Shown here: in pieces, positions 34,734 to 43,091 of the stretch
How positions within the stretch are numbered: position 1 is the stretch's first letter
Layout: every line of letters starts with the position of its first letter
Assembly: GCA_937922805.1 (NCBI GenBank)
Contig: CALAJV010000015.1
Span: 124,001-188,000, forward strand
Direction of reading: 5' to 3'
DNA length: 64,000 nucleotides
Source of the DNA: an uncultured Acidimicrobiales bacterium
GTDB taxonomy: Bacteria > Actinomycetota > Acidimicrobiia > Acidimicrobiales > SZUA-35
Translations under genes and position numbers: made by a program
Notes under the pieces: generated by a model
Told to the model about the DNA's origin: nothing
Seen by the model: only the letters and a program-made list of their open reading frames with translations
Databases searched by the model: none

Positions 34734-35468
34734 CTAACCGCCGACTTCACTAGCAGAGGGCGGTCGAAGCACAAAGCCAACACCTCGGACCGTTTCAATC
34801 ATGCGGGGCAACCCAGTTGCTTCTAGCTTTCGTCGGAGGTAGCCGACGTGAACGTCGAGAGAACGAGAATCGCCGTCGAAGTCGTAGCCCCAGATCCGGT
34901 CGTACATTACGGCCCGTTCCAGAACAAGATCGACATTCGACATAAGTAACACGAGAATTGAAAATTCGGTCCGGGTCAGATCGACCGACGCGCCATGCAC
35001 GGTGACCTGATGACGTGGACTATCGACTTGCAGCGGGCCAACCGTATAGACCCCCTCGCCAATCTCGGACTCAGACGATCGTCGAATAAGAGCGCGGAGG
35101 CGAGCAAGAAGTTCTTCCATGTCGAATGGTTTGGCCAGGTAGTCGTCGGCCCCAGCGTCGAGTCCTGCTACCTTGTCCGATGTTTCGTGGCGAGCGGTCA
35201 GCATAAGAATCGGAGTGTGATCACCGTCGGCGCGAAGGCGGCGGCAGACGGCCAACCCGTCCACGAACGGCATCATGACATCGAGGACGACGGCATCAGG
35301 CGACTGATCTGTTATTGCCTCAAGAGCCGCTGCTCCGTCGTTGACCGCAACCGTTGTATAGCCCTCGTAGTTCAATATTCGTTCAAGGGCTTTGCGAATC
35401 TCAGGATCGTCTTCGGCAATGAGTACTGTTGCGTTCTTTATTTTTGAGTCAGCCATACTTGAGGTCAC
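34734..35468 (-). CDS. OmpR-family response regulator
   Basis: A 244-residue two-domain regulator. The receiver domain carries VLIAEDDPEIRKAL (acidic pair), the phospho-acceptor Asp near residue 62 in AVVLDVMMPFVDG, and the conserved Lys in GADDYLAKPFDMEEL. The C-terminal winged helix has LTRTEFSILVLLM, RAVMYDRIWGYDFDGDSRSL and VHVGYLRRKLE, ending MIETVRGVGFVLR. An in-frame ATG at 35456 is an alternative start. It is immediately upstream of its kinase gene and 112 bp downstream of the stop of the secreted helical protein, a plausible target. Confidence 0.94.
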   Translation of the reverse strand: MTSSMADSKIKNATVLIAEDDPEIRKALERILNYEGYTTVAVNDGAAALEAITDQSPDAVVLDVMMPFVDGLAVCRRLRADGDHTPILMLTARHETSDKVAGLDAGADDYLAKPFDMEELLARLRALIRRSSESEIGEGVYTVGPLQVDSPRHQVTVHGASVDLTRTEFSILVLLMSNVDLVLERAVMYDRIWGYDFDGDSRSLDVHVGYLRRKLEATGLPRMIETVRGVGFVLRPPSASEVGG

Positions 35469-35580
35469 CCTTTATACAAGATCTCTACACGTTATAACGC
35501 CGGTAGCGCTTCCAGCTGACTATCGGCCGGAAGCGCTACAACGTTGTTTTGAACTGAGTACTACTAAGACGCAGGGCGCC

Positions 35581-36069
35581 TTAGGCGTCATCGGAGTCGA
35601 CGTCGTCTGATCCGAATACCTTGTCCTCAATTCGATCAGCTTTGGCTGCAAGCTTTTCAGCAGCCTCTTCCTCAGTCAGATCGCCATCAGCAACCTTTTC
35701 TTCGACTCGCTCGGTCGCCGCAGCAACCATTGCATCGACTAGCGTTTCAGGGTCAACATCGTTAGCTTCGGCAATTTCGGCCAAGGTTGATCCTGCTTCA
35801 AGTTCAGCCTTGATCTCGTCAGCTTCCAGACCAAGTGCTTCGGCTACCGCGTCAAGGTTCTTGTTGCAGCCCTTACCTTTGCCTCGACCTTCACCTCGGC
35901 TCTGCCGATCGTCACCTTCCGCCCGCTGGCCCCGGTCCGTGCTCTCGGTGCTCTCGGTGCTCTCGGTGAGGTCTTCGCCTCCACTCTGAGCCGAAGCTAC
36001 TTGGGCTAGGCCAAGTCCGCTGAGTGCGAACGCAGTTGAAATACCGATGGTTGCAAGTGTCTTGTTCAT
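35581..36069 (-). CDS. Secreted acidic helical protein next to two-component genes
   Basis: A 162-residue protein from the ATG at 36069, which has a strong AAGGAG ribosome-binding site 7 nt upstream; the longer open frame up to 36381 has none. A signal peptide (MNKTLATIGISTAFALSGLG, then LAQVASAQ) is followed by a low-complexity linker with a TES triplication and a basic RGEGRGKGKG patch. The rest is helical: VAEALGLEADEIKAELEAGS, TLAEIAEANDVDPETLVDAM, TERVEEKVADGDLTEEEAAE. This pattern occurs in secreted actinobacterial proteins of unknown role that often lie near two-component systems, so it may be a regulated or sensory accessory of the adjacent pair. Confidence 0.82.
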   Translation of the reverse strand: MNKTLATIGISTAFALSGLGLAQVASAQSGGEDLTESTESTESTDRGQRAEGDDRQSRGEGRGKGKGCNKNLDAVAEALGLEADEIKAELEAGSTLAEIAEANDVDPETLVDAMVAAATERVEEKVADGDLTEEEAAEKLAAKADRIEDKVFGSDDVDSDDA

Positions 36070-36383
36070 TGTTTTTCTCCTTGTTTCCCCACCTCGTGGT
36101 GAGGGCTTGTTTGTTATGTAGTTATCTTCGTGGCCTAGTGGCAGGGCCAATGAAACAAAGTGACAAGGTTTCGGCAAGGAAAATTGGGATGCAGAACGGG
36201 AAGCGAAATCGCCCGAATAAGTGGAGAATGACGGGATCGCCGGTCGGTCAGGCGAGCGATCGGTTGGTTTAGCTACCGACATCAAGAACTGGTTAAGATG
36301 GCGGGCCTGACCATTTGGGGGCCTAAGAACAACGCTGGACGGCGCCCATGACAACCAGATTGATAGAAGAGGTGTAATCACCG
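36070..36383. other. Divergent intergenic region
   Basis: This 314-bp gap separates the secreted helical protein from the divergent GH3 gene. It should hold both promoters. Apart from the AAGGAG site next to 36069 and a GAGGTG 10 nt before 36384, no clear element was recognised. Confidence 0.5.
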
Positions 36384-39035
36384 TTGACTAGCTCACCGGC
36401 CCCCGACCCGGCAGTACCGCCCGAGGTAACGATGAACTCCGATCAACAACTCCCGCAGCTGTCCGAGCGCGTGTCAACGTTGCTTGCTGCGCTAACGTTC
36501 GACGAAAAAGTAGATTTGATTACTGGTGCTGGGGTGTGGACCACGAAGGCGATCGAGCGTCTAGACATCCCTTCTGTCGTCGTCACCGATGGCCCAAATG
36601 GTGCCCGAGGTGGAGGCCTTATGGGTACCGGGACGCCCACTGCTTGCATCCCGTCCGGATCAGTTCTTGGTGCCACCTGGGACCCAGAGCTTTGCCATCA
36701 GCTCGGACAGCTGCTCGGAGATGAGACAAGAGCCAAAGGGTGCCATGTGCTCCTCGCTCCAACTATTAACCTGCACCGCAACATGTTGGGAGGCCGAAAC
36801 TTCGAGTGTCTCTCAGAAGATCCGGTGTTGTCGGGGGTTCTGGCCGCCGGGCTAATCCAAGGGGTGCAAACAAAAGGCGTGGCGACCACTCCGAAACACT
36901 TCGTTGGCAACGACTCCGAGTTTGAGCGAAACACCATTGATGTGCAGATCGATGAGCGCACGCTGCGCGAGGTCTATCTTGTACCGTTCGAACACGCGGT
37001 CAAAGACGGTGGAAGTTGGGGTCTAATGGGATCCTACAACCGGCTAAACGGAACGTTCGCTGCCGAACACGATTGGCTGCTCACCAAGGTTCTCAGAAAA
37101 CAATGGAGCTTTGACGGACTCGTCGTCTCGGATTGGTTCGCTCTACGGTCCTCGGTCGCCTCTGCGTTAGCTGGAACAAGTCTCGAGATGCCCGGACCTG
37201 GGATTTACTACGGCGACAAGCTTCGGGCCGCCCTATCGGCGGGCGAGCTAAACGAGTCAGACCTGGACCAACCAGCGGCCGACGTTTTGATGTTGGCTGA
37301 GCGCACCGGGGCGCTCGACGGAATTGGAGCGGAGCCGGAGAAACCGCTCGATCGACCGCAAGATCGCAAGCTAGCGCACGACGCAGCTACTGCGGGCACC
37401 GTCCTGTTGCGAAACAACGGCGTTCTGCCACTTGACCCGAACGCTTTGTCGTCTCTGGCCGTAATCGGCCCGAATGCGATAAACGCAAGAATTATGGGGG
37501 GCGGGTCGGCAACAGTTAAGGCCTACCGCAAAACCAGTCCGCTCGAAGCGCTCCAAAATCGGCTCGGACAATCGGCCGATATCACCTTTGCTGAAGGATG
37601 CAACATTGACCGGTCGGTACGAGCGGTTGGACCTCCGCTGCTCGACGGCCCACTATCGCTCGACATCTTCGAAGGGCACGTCCTCGCTTCCGACAACGAA
37701 GATCCGAACCTACGTTTTGAGGAACGAGAGCTCAAACCGGCCGAGTCAAGCACAATGGGAACGGCGTCAATGGTTTTCTTTGGAGCGCCAGCCGAGGGGG
37801 TAAGCGAACGAGCTTATTCAGCTCGAGCTACCGGTACCTTTACCGCCGAGGTTTCGGGAACTCACCTCTTCAGCATGGTGCAAAGTGGCCGAGCGAGGGT
37901 GCTCGTCGACGGTGAAACTATCATTGACGGCACGTCCGGCGATTTCGGCCACAGCGAAGAGTACTTCTCGATGGCTAGCGCAGAGATAACGGCCGAACTT
38001 GAGCTTGAAGCCGGAACAACTCACACCCTCGAAATCGAGTACTCGAGCCGCGATGGAGTATTGCTGTTGGGTTGTCGACTTGGTATCACAACTCAATCTG
38101 ACCGAGACCTTCTAGGCGAGGCCGAACTAGCCGCCGCCTCTTGTGACGCTGCGATCGTCGTCGTCGGTACCAATGACGATTGGGAGACCGAGGGCCGAGA
38201 TCGTGACTCGTTCGAACTACCGGGAGATCAGCCGGCCCTTATCCGGCGAGTGGCGGCTGCTAATCCTAATACTGTTGTCGTGCTCAATACCGGTGGCCCT
38301 CACCGTCTCGACTGGCTAGAAGATCCAGCTGCCGTTCTGTCGGTTGGGTTTGGAGGCCAAGAGATGGGAGAGGCTCTCGTTGACGTGTTGTTGGGCGAGG
38401 CCGATCCCGGGGGTCGTATGAATACCACCGTTCCAGCCGAGTTGGAGCAATCGCCGTCCTATCTCAACTACCCGGGAGAGAACAGCGTCGTTCGTTACGG
38501 CGAAGGGGTATTCCTAGGGCACCGATGGTTCGACGCCCGACGAATTCCACCCGCTGTTCCCTTCGGGTTCGGGCTATCCTACGCCACGTTTGAATGGAGC
38601 GCTCCCCGAGTATCGGGGGCGTCGACAACGTCTGTTGACGAGGCAGTAGTCGTTGAAGTTGATGTCACCAACACCAGCACTCGGCCTGGTTCCGACGTGG
38701 TCCAACTCTATGTCGAGCCAAGCAAGGCATTGGTTCAACGACCGGTTCGGGAACTAAAGGGGTTCGGTAAAGTTCACCTTGATCCCGGTGAAACGAAATC
38801 TGTTCGGATCGTGCTTCGTCGCCGAGCGTTCGCATATTACGACCCCGGCGATCAGTTTTTCGACAATGCGCCTCCGGCCGGTCCGGTTCCAGCTGCAGGC
38901 CAAGCTCGTCACAGCACACCCGGGTGGTACATCGAACCCAGCACGTATCGGCTCGTAGTAGCTCGATCATCAGCCGACCATGTTTGCCACGTCGACTGGG
39001 AGCTCACGGGCGAAGAGTTCCGGTTCGACCCCTAG
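36384..39035 (+). CDS. GH3 family beta-glucosidase-like hydrolase with PA14 domain
   Basis: An 883-residue glycoside hydrolase. The GH3 N-terminal barrel (residues ~30-330) has VTDGPNGARGGG, KHFVGNDSEFERN, LMGSYNRLNG and the nucleophile Asp near residue 250 in LVVSDWFALRSS. The second GH3 domain (GTVLLRNNGVLPLDP) is interrupted at about 420-570 by a PA14-like insert (FTAEVSGTHLFSMVQSGRAR). It resumes at IVVVGTNDDWETEGRDRDSF and is followed by a fibronectin-III-like end (VDVTNTSTRPGSDVVQLY). No signal peptide is seen, so it may be cytoplasmic. The start may be TTG 36384 or ATG 36432, which has GAGG 5 nt upstream. Glucoside-type substrates are likely but not certain. Confidence 0.9.
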   Translation: MTSSPAPDPAVPPEVTMNSDQQLPQLSERVSTLLAALTFDEKVDLITGAGVWTTKAIERLDIPSVVVTDGPNGARGGGLMGTGTPTACIPSGSVLGATWDPELCHQLGQLLGDETRAKGCHVLLAPTINLHRNMLGGRNFECLSEDPVLSGVLAAGLIQGVQTKGVATTPKHFVGNDSEFERNTIDVQIDERTLREVYLVPFEHAVKDGGSWGLMGSYNRLNGTFAAEHDWLLTKVLRKQWSFDGLVVSDWFALRSSVASALAGTSLEMPGPGIYYGDKLRAALSAGELNESDLDQPAADVLMLAERTGALDGIGAEPEKPLDRPQDRKLAHDAATAGTVLLRNNGVLPLDPNALSSLAVIGPNAINARIMGGGSATVKAYRKTSPLEALQNRLGQSADITFAEGCNIDRSVRAVGPPLLDGPLSLDIFEGHVLASDNEDPNLRFEERELKPAESSTMGTASMVFFGAPAEGVSERAYSARATGTFTAEVSGTHLFSMVQSGRARVLVDGETIIDGTSGDFGHSEEYFSMASAEITAELELEAGTTHTLEIEYSSRDGVLLLGCRLGITTQSDRDLLGEAELAAASCDAAIVVVGTNDDWETEGRDRDSFELPGDQPALIRRVAAANPNTVVVLNTGGPHRLDWLEDPAAVLSVGFGGQEMGEALVDVLLGEADPGGRMNTTVPAELEQSPSYLNYPGENSVVRYGEGVFLGHRWFDARRIPPAVPFGFGLSYATFEWSAPRVSGASTTSVDEAVVVEVDVTNTSTRPGSDVVQLYVEPSKALVQRPVRELKGFGKVHLDPGETKSVRIVLRRRAFAYYDPGDQFFDNAPPAGPVPAAGQARHSTPGWYIEPSTYRLVVARSSADHVCHVDWELTGEEFRFDP

Positions 39036-39067
39036 AGCAGGGATCGAACCGAACTAGTTCTCGTTGG

Positions 39068-39154
39068 TTAGATACCGGTCAATGGAGCGGCCGTGGCCAC
39101 AAACGTGCCAATCGCACCAGCTACTACCGCTAAACGAAATGAAACCTTTTTCAT
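39068..39154 (-). CDS. 28-residue hydrophobic peptide, second of a tandem pair
   Basis: A small open frame starting at ATG 39154 behind a GGGGGA site 4 nt upstream. It encodes MKKVSFRLAVVAGAIGTFVA followed by TAAPLTGI and stops at 39068. It has two lysines, an arginine and then a hydrophobic run ending in Ala-rich sequence, like a bare signal peptide or a small membrane peptide. It is a near-identical duplicate of the gene just upstream (39167-39253): 25 of the 28 residues match. The start lies 12 bp after the upstream stop, so the two are probably translated from one mRNA. Confidence 0.6.
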   Translation of the reverse strand: MKKVSFRLAVVAGAIGTFVATAAPLTGI

Positions 39155-39166
39155 GTCATCCCCCAA

Positions 39167-39253
39167 TCAAACAGCGCTAAGTGGAGCGGCTGTGGCCACA
39201 AACGTGCCAATCGCACCGACTACTACTGCTAAACGAAATGAAACCTTTTTCAT
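39167..39253 (-). CDS. 28-residue hydrophobic peptide, first of a tandem pair
   Basis: A small open frame starting at ATG 39253 with GGGAG 6 nt upstream. It encodes MKKVSFRLAVVVGAIGTFVA followed by TAAPLSAV and stops at 39167. The layout (basic N-terminus, about 17 hydrophobic residues, Ala-Pro end) resembles a Sec signal peptide with no mature part, or a single-span membrane peptide. The two copies are near-identical in DNA as well as protein, and both keep the ribosome-binding site, start and stop, which argues for translation. It is divergent from the lspA-like gene. Confidence 0.6.
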   Translation of the reverse strand: MKKVSFRLAVVVGAIGTFVATAAPLSAV

Positions 39254-39365
39254 GTAAATCTCCCGTGGATGGTGGTCGAAGTTCTAGATGAGTACTTCGA
39301 TCTGCGTGTCATACCAATACGGCACGAGATCGCTCGATCCGTAGGAATTGGGGAGCTTCACCTGA

Positions 39366-39920
39366 ATGGGTATAGGCAGAAAGGCCCTCATCGCATTCAT
39401 AGCCATAATTGCGGTTGATCTCGGCTCTAAGGCCGCGGCTGTAGCGATCGCTGGTGGCGCAGACGTCGGCATGATTACGCCGCGCTCGAATCCCGAGTTT
39501 GCTCTAGGCATCGTTCCCCTTGATGCTCATTGGGCCGTAATCGCCGCTTTGGTGAGTAGTTCGGCGCTGGTCGGATTACACACACTGCTGCTCGTTCGTA
39601 GCGGCCGATTGTCACCGGTCAACGGCGTGATGCTTCCGGCCGGGGCGCTAGCCAATGGCGTCGATCGCCTAGCAACCGGAGCAGTGCATGACTTTATCGA
39701 CCTCGCCGTGGTCATCGCCAATATCGCCGACTTCGCCATAGTTTGGGGCATCATCGCTTACATGGTTGCCGCTTGGCGGTCGGCGGGCCAGGACAACTCG
39801 AAATGGCTCAACTCTGATTCCAGGTCAACGATCAAGCCTCGTTCTGAACCGGATCTAAGCTCAGAGCTACGAGCTCCCAAATCACCGTTACTTTCTGGCA
39901 GGGACTCTAAGCAGGTTTAA
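39366..39920 (+). CDS. Signal peptidase II-like protein
   Basis: A 184-residue membrane protein resembling LspA, the aspartic protease that cleaves prolipoproteins. Hydrophobic segments begin with KALIAFIAIIAVDLGSKAAA. The family boxes are NPEFALGIVPLD, the first catalytic Asp in ALANGVDRLATGAVHDFIDL, and the second Asp in IANIADFAIVWGI. The C-terminal ~45 residues are polar and extra. Divergence from standard LspA (the usual N-x-G-x-A-F box reads NPEFALGI) means that it could be an LspA paralogue. Start: ATG with GGAG 10 nt upstream. Its 3' end overlaps the convergent gene by 14 bp. Confidence 0.75.
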   Translation: MGIGRKALIAFIAIIAVDLGSKAAAVAIAGGADVGMITPRSNPEFALGIVPLDAHWAVIAALVSSSALVGLHTLLLVRSGRLSPVNGVMLPAGALANGVDRLATGAVHDFIDLAVVIANIADFAIVWGIIAYMVAAWRSAGQDNSKWLNSDSRSTIKPRSEPDLSSELRAPKSPLLSGRDSKQV

Positions 39921-40869
39921 GTGTGGCTGGCGGCGGCCACGTCCCAGCGACCTCACCATGTTCGATCAAGTAGCTGGCCACCGACTCCAAGGCCAACAGC
40001 AACGTGTCAGCTCGCTCAGCACCAAGGGCGGTAATAGCCTTCGTGGCTAAGGCATCGGTGTGCCGCTCAACCGCTTTACGGGCCACAAGGCCAGCGTCGG
40101 TGTATGACCCATCGTTTGCTATATAGCCGCGTGCTTGTAGCCGCCCAACCGCTCCGTGCCACTCCTCGGCCGTCCAACCGCGAATTCCCGTGATCGTCGG
40201 CTGATTGCCGTGACCATTAGCGGCCATGAACACATGGCATTCGCAACCGTCGATGCCCGAAGCCGCTAGTACCAGGTTGTGGCCGTCGCCCCGATATTCC
40301 CGCAGCAGCGTGCACCCGTGCCAGACCGCAAGACCAACTGTGTCGGGCCAAGGGAGGTCGGCGTATGCCGCGTAAAGCGGACGTCCTTCGGGCGCTAGCT
40401 CGGCCACCGATATCTTTACTAGTTCACTAGCGGTGTGAAGCGGTTCTTCAAGGCTTCCGTCGGCCGAGATCCGTTCGATCGCTTGTCCGATTAACTCCTG
40501 GCGCCGACTATGGGCCTGCTCCGGAGTCATGATCGACCACACACTGGGTACGGCCCGAGCGACAAATCGAGGAGCAAAATTGTAGAAAGAGGCCGTCACC
40601 ACGCCAGGTCCGACTGGCCCCATTGGTGCTGGACGGTAGGCGAAGTACGTGTGCCACCAACCTCGAAACCCCTCGCTTGGCATCGTACTAATTTCAGCAC
40701 TGTAGTAGGTCAGACTATGAACAACTTCTGCCGCCTGGGCCAGCCGTCGAATTTGATTCTGCGTTTCTAAATCGAGTTCAGCTTCGCCGTCGCCCCCACC
40801 CGTCTCTCCGCCTTGGATCTGTGAGGCAACCTGCGACTCGGAAAACTTCGGAACTACTCCCATATCCAA
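39907..40869 (-). CDS. SCO6745 family protein
   Basis: A 320-residue protein of a family frequent in actinobacteria. The core runs VVHSLTYYSAEISTMPSEGF, RGWWHTYFAYRPAPMGPVGP, GVVTASFYNFAPRFVARAVP, then APEGRPLYAAYADLPWPDTV and, after it, a helical C-terminal region (GLVARKAVERHTDALATKAI). The last part looks like a winged-helix or helical bundle, as in related HTH-like proteins. No enzymatic activity is known. The first ~35 residues are Gly/Glu-rich and poorly conserved. It overlaps the lspA-like gene by 14 bp at the 3' end. Confidence 0.75.
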   Translation of the reverse strand: MDMGVVPKFSESQVASQIQGGETGGGDGEAELDLETQNQIRRLAQAAEVVHSLTYYSAEISTMPSEGFRGWWHTYFAYRPAPMGPVGPGVVTASFYNFAPRFVARAVPSVWSIMTPEQAHSRRQELIGQAIERISADGSLEEPLHTASELVKISVAELAPEGRPLYAAYADLPWPDTVGLAVWHGCTLLREYRGDGHNLVLAASGIDGCECHVFMAANGHGNQPTITGIRGWTAEEWHGAVGRLQARGYIANDGSYTDAGLVARKAVERHTDALATKAITALGAERADTLLLALESVASYLIEHGEVAGTWPPPATLKPA

Positions 40870-40995
40870 CTATGAACCTCGTCGGCCCCGAGCGCAAGCT
40901 AGTACCAAGATTCGAATTCTGCCCACCAGTCGAGCTGCAACGAATCTGCACAGCGCCTTCGGGAGATCTACCGTCATGGCCGATACGCTCCCTGC

Positions 40996-41628
40996 ATGAA
41001 CGGACCACAAGACAATTTGGCCAACCGATCAGGCGGCCGACGCCGCTTGCCGGGTTTGTCGCATTTCGTGTTGTTTCACGGTCCGCCGATCGCGACAGCA
41101 ATCGCTATCTGTTTGGCGGCGAGTTGGCCTGGCGTACATTTCGGTCTGATGGTTGCTGCCTTTTTCCTATTCGGCATCTCTGCAATCCTTTGGCTTATTC
41201 TGGCATTTCGAACGTTGAACCAACGAACAAAACATCGACTTTTTCATCTTGGGCTAGCACCGCTTCTCGCAGCGGCATCGTTGACAGTGCTCTTCTCCGG
41301 TTGGGCTACACAAGTCCGGTTCGTGGCTGACCGCCCGTCGTTCGACGCCAGTATCAAGAGTCTTGAACCAGTCGGAAACCTCAATGACCAGATCCCACTT
41401 GACGTACCAGAACGGATTGGAACTCAACCCGTTGCAAGAGCCGCGCAAGCTGGTGAAGCAGTGATTTTTCACAGTACCGATGGTGGCCTAACTGGCCACG
41501 CTGGATATGCCTATCTCCCCGACGGGCCAGACCAACGAGTTATTGCCACGGTCGACAAACCAATCGAACCAACGGCCAGTTTCCAAAGCCTCGGCGGCGG
41601 CTGGTATGTGTTCAGAGCTAGCTGGTAG
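40996..41628 (+). CDS. Membrane protein of unknown function
   Basis: A 210-residue protein with three hydrophobic segments: PPIATAIAICLAASWPG near residues 30-48, LMVAAFFLFGISAILWLILA near 52-70 and APLLAAASLTVLFSGWATQV near 88-107. A soluble C-terminal part follows (EAVIFHSTDGGLTGHAGYAY and DQRVIATVDKP), with a beta-strand-like pattern. This part could lie outside the membrane. No family was recognised. It is divergent from the SCO6745-type gene and followed 49 bp later by an SDR gene. Confidence 0.7.
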   Translation: MNGPQDNLANRSGGRRRLPGLSHFVLFHGPPIATAIAICLAASWPGVHFGLMVAAFFLFGISAILWLILAFRTLNQRTKHRLFHLGLAPLLAAASLTVLFSGWATQVRFVADRPSFDASIKSLEPVGNLNDQIPLDVPERIGTQPVARAAQAGEAVIFHSTDGGLTGHAGYAYLPDGPDQRVIATVDKPIEPTASFQSLGGGWYVFRASW

Positions 41629-41677
41629 CCCTAGTTACCAGCCGCTGGCTGTCGGTTCTATACTCACCAACTAACCC

Positions 41678-42499
41678 ATGTCAGCAACCGGGAGTGAACA
41701 TACATTGAGCGCAACACCTTTGGTCACGGTCATAACCGGAGCGAGTCGAGGTATTGGCGCAGCCACCGCCCGACGTTTGGCCCAAGACCATAACGGGCGG
41801 AAGACTACTCAAACCAAAACCGACCTGAACCCGCTTGTCATAGTTCTCACCTACGCGTCAAATCAGCAAGCGGCCGAGGCAGTTGCGGCAGATGTTCGAA
41901 CCTTTGGGGTTGACGCCCACATCGTTCAGGCGAACGTGGCCGATGCCGGCCAGGTTAAAGACGTATTCAGCGTCGCTGACAATGTAGGCCAGTTGTCAGC
42001 GCTCGTGAACAATGCCGGGGTGGTAGGACTCATCAAACCGTTCGCCGACTACTCTGTCGAACGGATTGCCGAAACTGTGAACGTGAACCTGACTGGTTCG
42101 CTGCTTTGTGCCCTCGAGGCTGTGAATCGAATGCAGACCGATCGAGGTGGTGCGGGTGGAGCAATCGTGAACGTATCTTCTCGGGCCGCATCATTTGGTT
42201 CGCCAAACGAGTTTGTCGACTACGCTGCCACCAAAGGTGGGATAGATAGCTTTACTATCGGTCTGGCTACCGAAGTCGCCGACAAAGGGATACGGGTGAA
42301 CGCGGTTCGGCCTGGCCTAATCGACACCGACATTCACGCTGCCGCCGGCGCACCCAACAGGGTGCAGGAACTAGCCGACCGGATCCCTATGAAACGAGGC
42401 GGGACTCCCGATGAGATTGCAGCCTCAATCGCCTGGTTATTGTCGGACGAGGCGTCCTACGTCACTGGGGCCTTACTCGACGTTGGTGGCGGTCGATAG
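41678..42499 (+). CDS. SDR-family oxidoreductase
   Basis: A 273-residue Rossmann oxidoreductase. The cofactor motif VITGASRGIGAATARRLAQ lies near residues 19-37; NNAG is in ALVNNAGVVGLIKPF; the active-site Ser is in AIVNVSSRAASFGS and YxxxK in DYAATKGGIDSF. The C-terminal part KRGGTPDEIAASIAWLLSDE and a final GALLDVGGGR are typical of FabG-like SDRs. A polar insert of about 15 residues (DHNGRKTTQTKTDLN) follows the first helix. The cofactor and substrate are unknown. Start choice: ATG at 41678; an in-frame TTG at 41705 would remove nine residues. Confidence 0.88.
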   Translation: MSATGSEHTLSATPLVTVITGASRGIGAATARRLAQDHNGRKTTQTKTDLNPLVIVLTYASNQQAAEAVAADVRTFGVDAHIVQANVADAGQVKDVFSVADNVGQLSALVNNAGVVGLIKPFADYSVERIAETVNVNLTGSLLCALEAVNRMQTDRGGAGGAIVNVSSRAASFGSPNEFVDYAATKGGIDSFTIGLATEVADKGIRVNAVRPGLIDTDIHAAAGAPNRVQELADRIPMKRGGTPDEIAASIAWLLSDEASYVTGALLDVGGGR

Positions 42500-42666
42500 C
42501 ATCACGCCGACTACCACAAACACGGCTGAGAACAAACCGCCGACTGCTCCCCGACTACCACAAACGTGGCTGGGCCTTCTGCCGCCCGACGGCAGAGAGT
42601 AAGATCAGCACAACCGGCGTAGACGACAGCGCCTGGATCGCTGTGGCTGCCGGTTAGAGTTACATC

Positions 42667-43071
42667 GTGAGTGAACAGGGACAGTCAATGGCCAATCAAC
42701 AGCCCACCGTTTTTGAAGCGGTTGGCGGATGGCCATGGTTCGTGTCGTTAATCGATGAGTTCTACGATCGGGTCGACACCGATTCGGTTTTACGACCGCT
42801 CTATCCGGAGGATTTAACCGACTCCCGACAACACATGGTCGGGTTCTTAGGACAGTACTGGGGTGGGCCCGACACATACTCCCAGCAACGAGGCCACCCA
42901 CGACTCCGAATGCGTCACGCCCCGTTCGCCATTGGCTCGGCTGAGCGAGATGCGTGGTTGGGTCACATGGTCGCAGCGGTCGAGATAAGCAACGCTGATG
43001 TGGAGATTAAGCAGCGAATGATCGATTACTTCGAGATGGCGTCAACCCATATGATCAATACACCGCAGTAA
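42667..43071 (+). CDS. glbO: Group II truncated haemoglobin
   Basis: A 134-residue globin of the GlbO type. FEAVGGWPWFVSLIDEFYDR opens the domain, and the PLYPEDLTDSRQHMVGFLGQ and YWGGPDTYSQQRGHPRLRMR blocks are family signatures. The proximal His is expected in HPRLRMRHAPF, and the Trp of AWLGHMV matches the group II Trp G8. Group II globins bind O2 tightly and may help in oxygen or nitric-oxide handling. Translation starts at GTG. It is convergent with phzF. The 165 bp before it contain a short duplicated segment (CCGACTACCACAAAC, at about 42508 and 42554). Confidence 0.92.
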   Translation: MSEQGQSMANQQPTVFEAVGGWPWFVSLIDEFYDRVDTDSVLRPLYPEDLTDSRQHMVGFLGQYWGGPDTYSQQRGHPRLRMRHAPFAIGSAERDAWLGHMVAAVEISNADVEIKQRMIDYFEMASTHMINTPQ

Positions 43072-43091
43072 CGTCTAGCGTTCCGTCACCG

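Noticed and set aside
36070..36381. Long N-terminal extension of the secreted helical protein
   Set aside because: A strong AAGGAG site and a signal peptide start at 36069; the upstream part has no translation signal.
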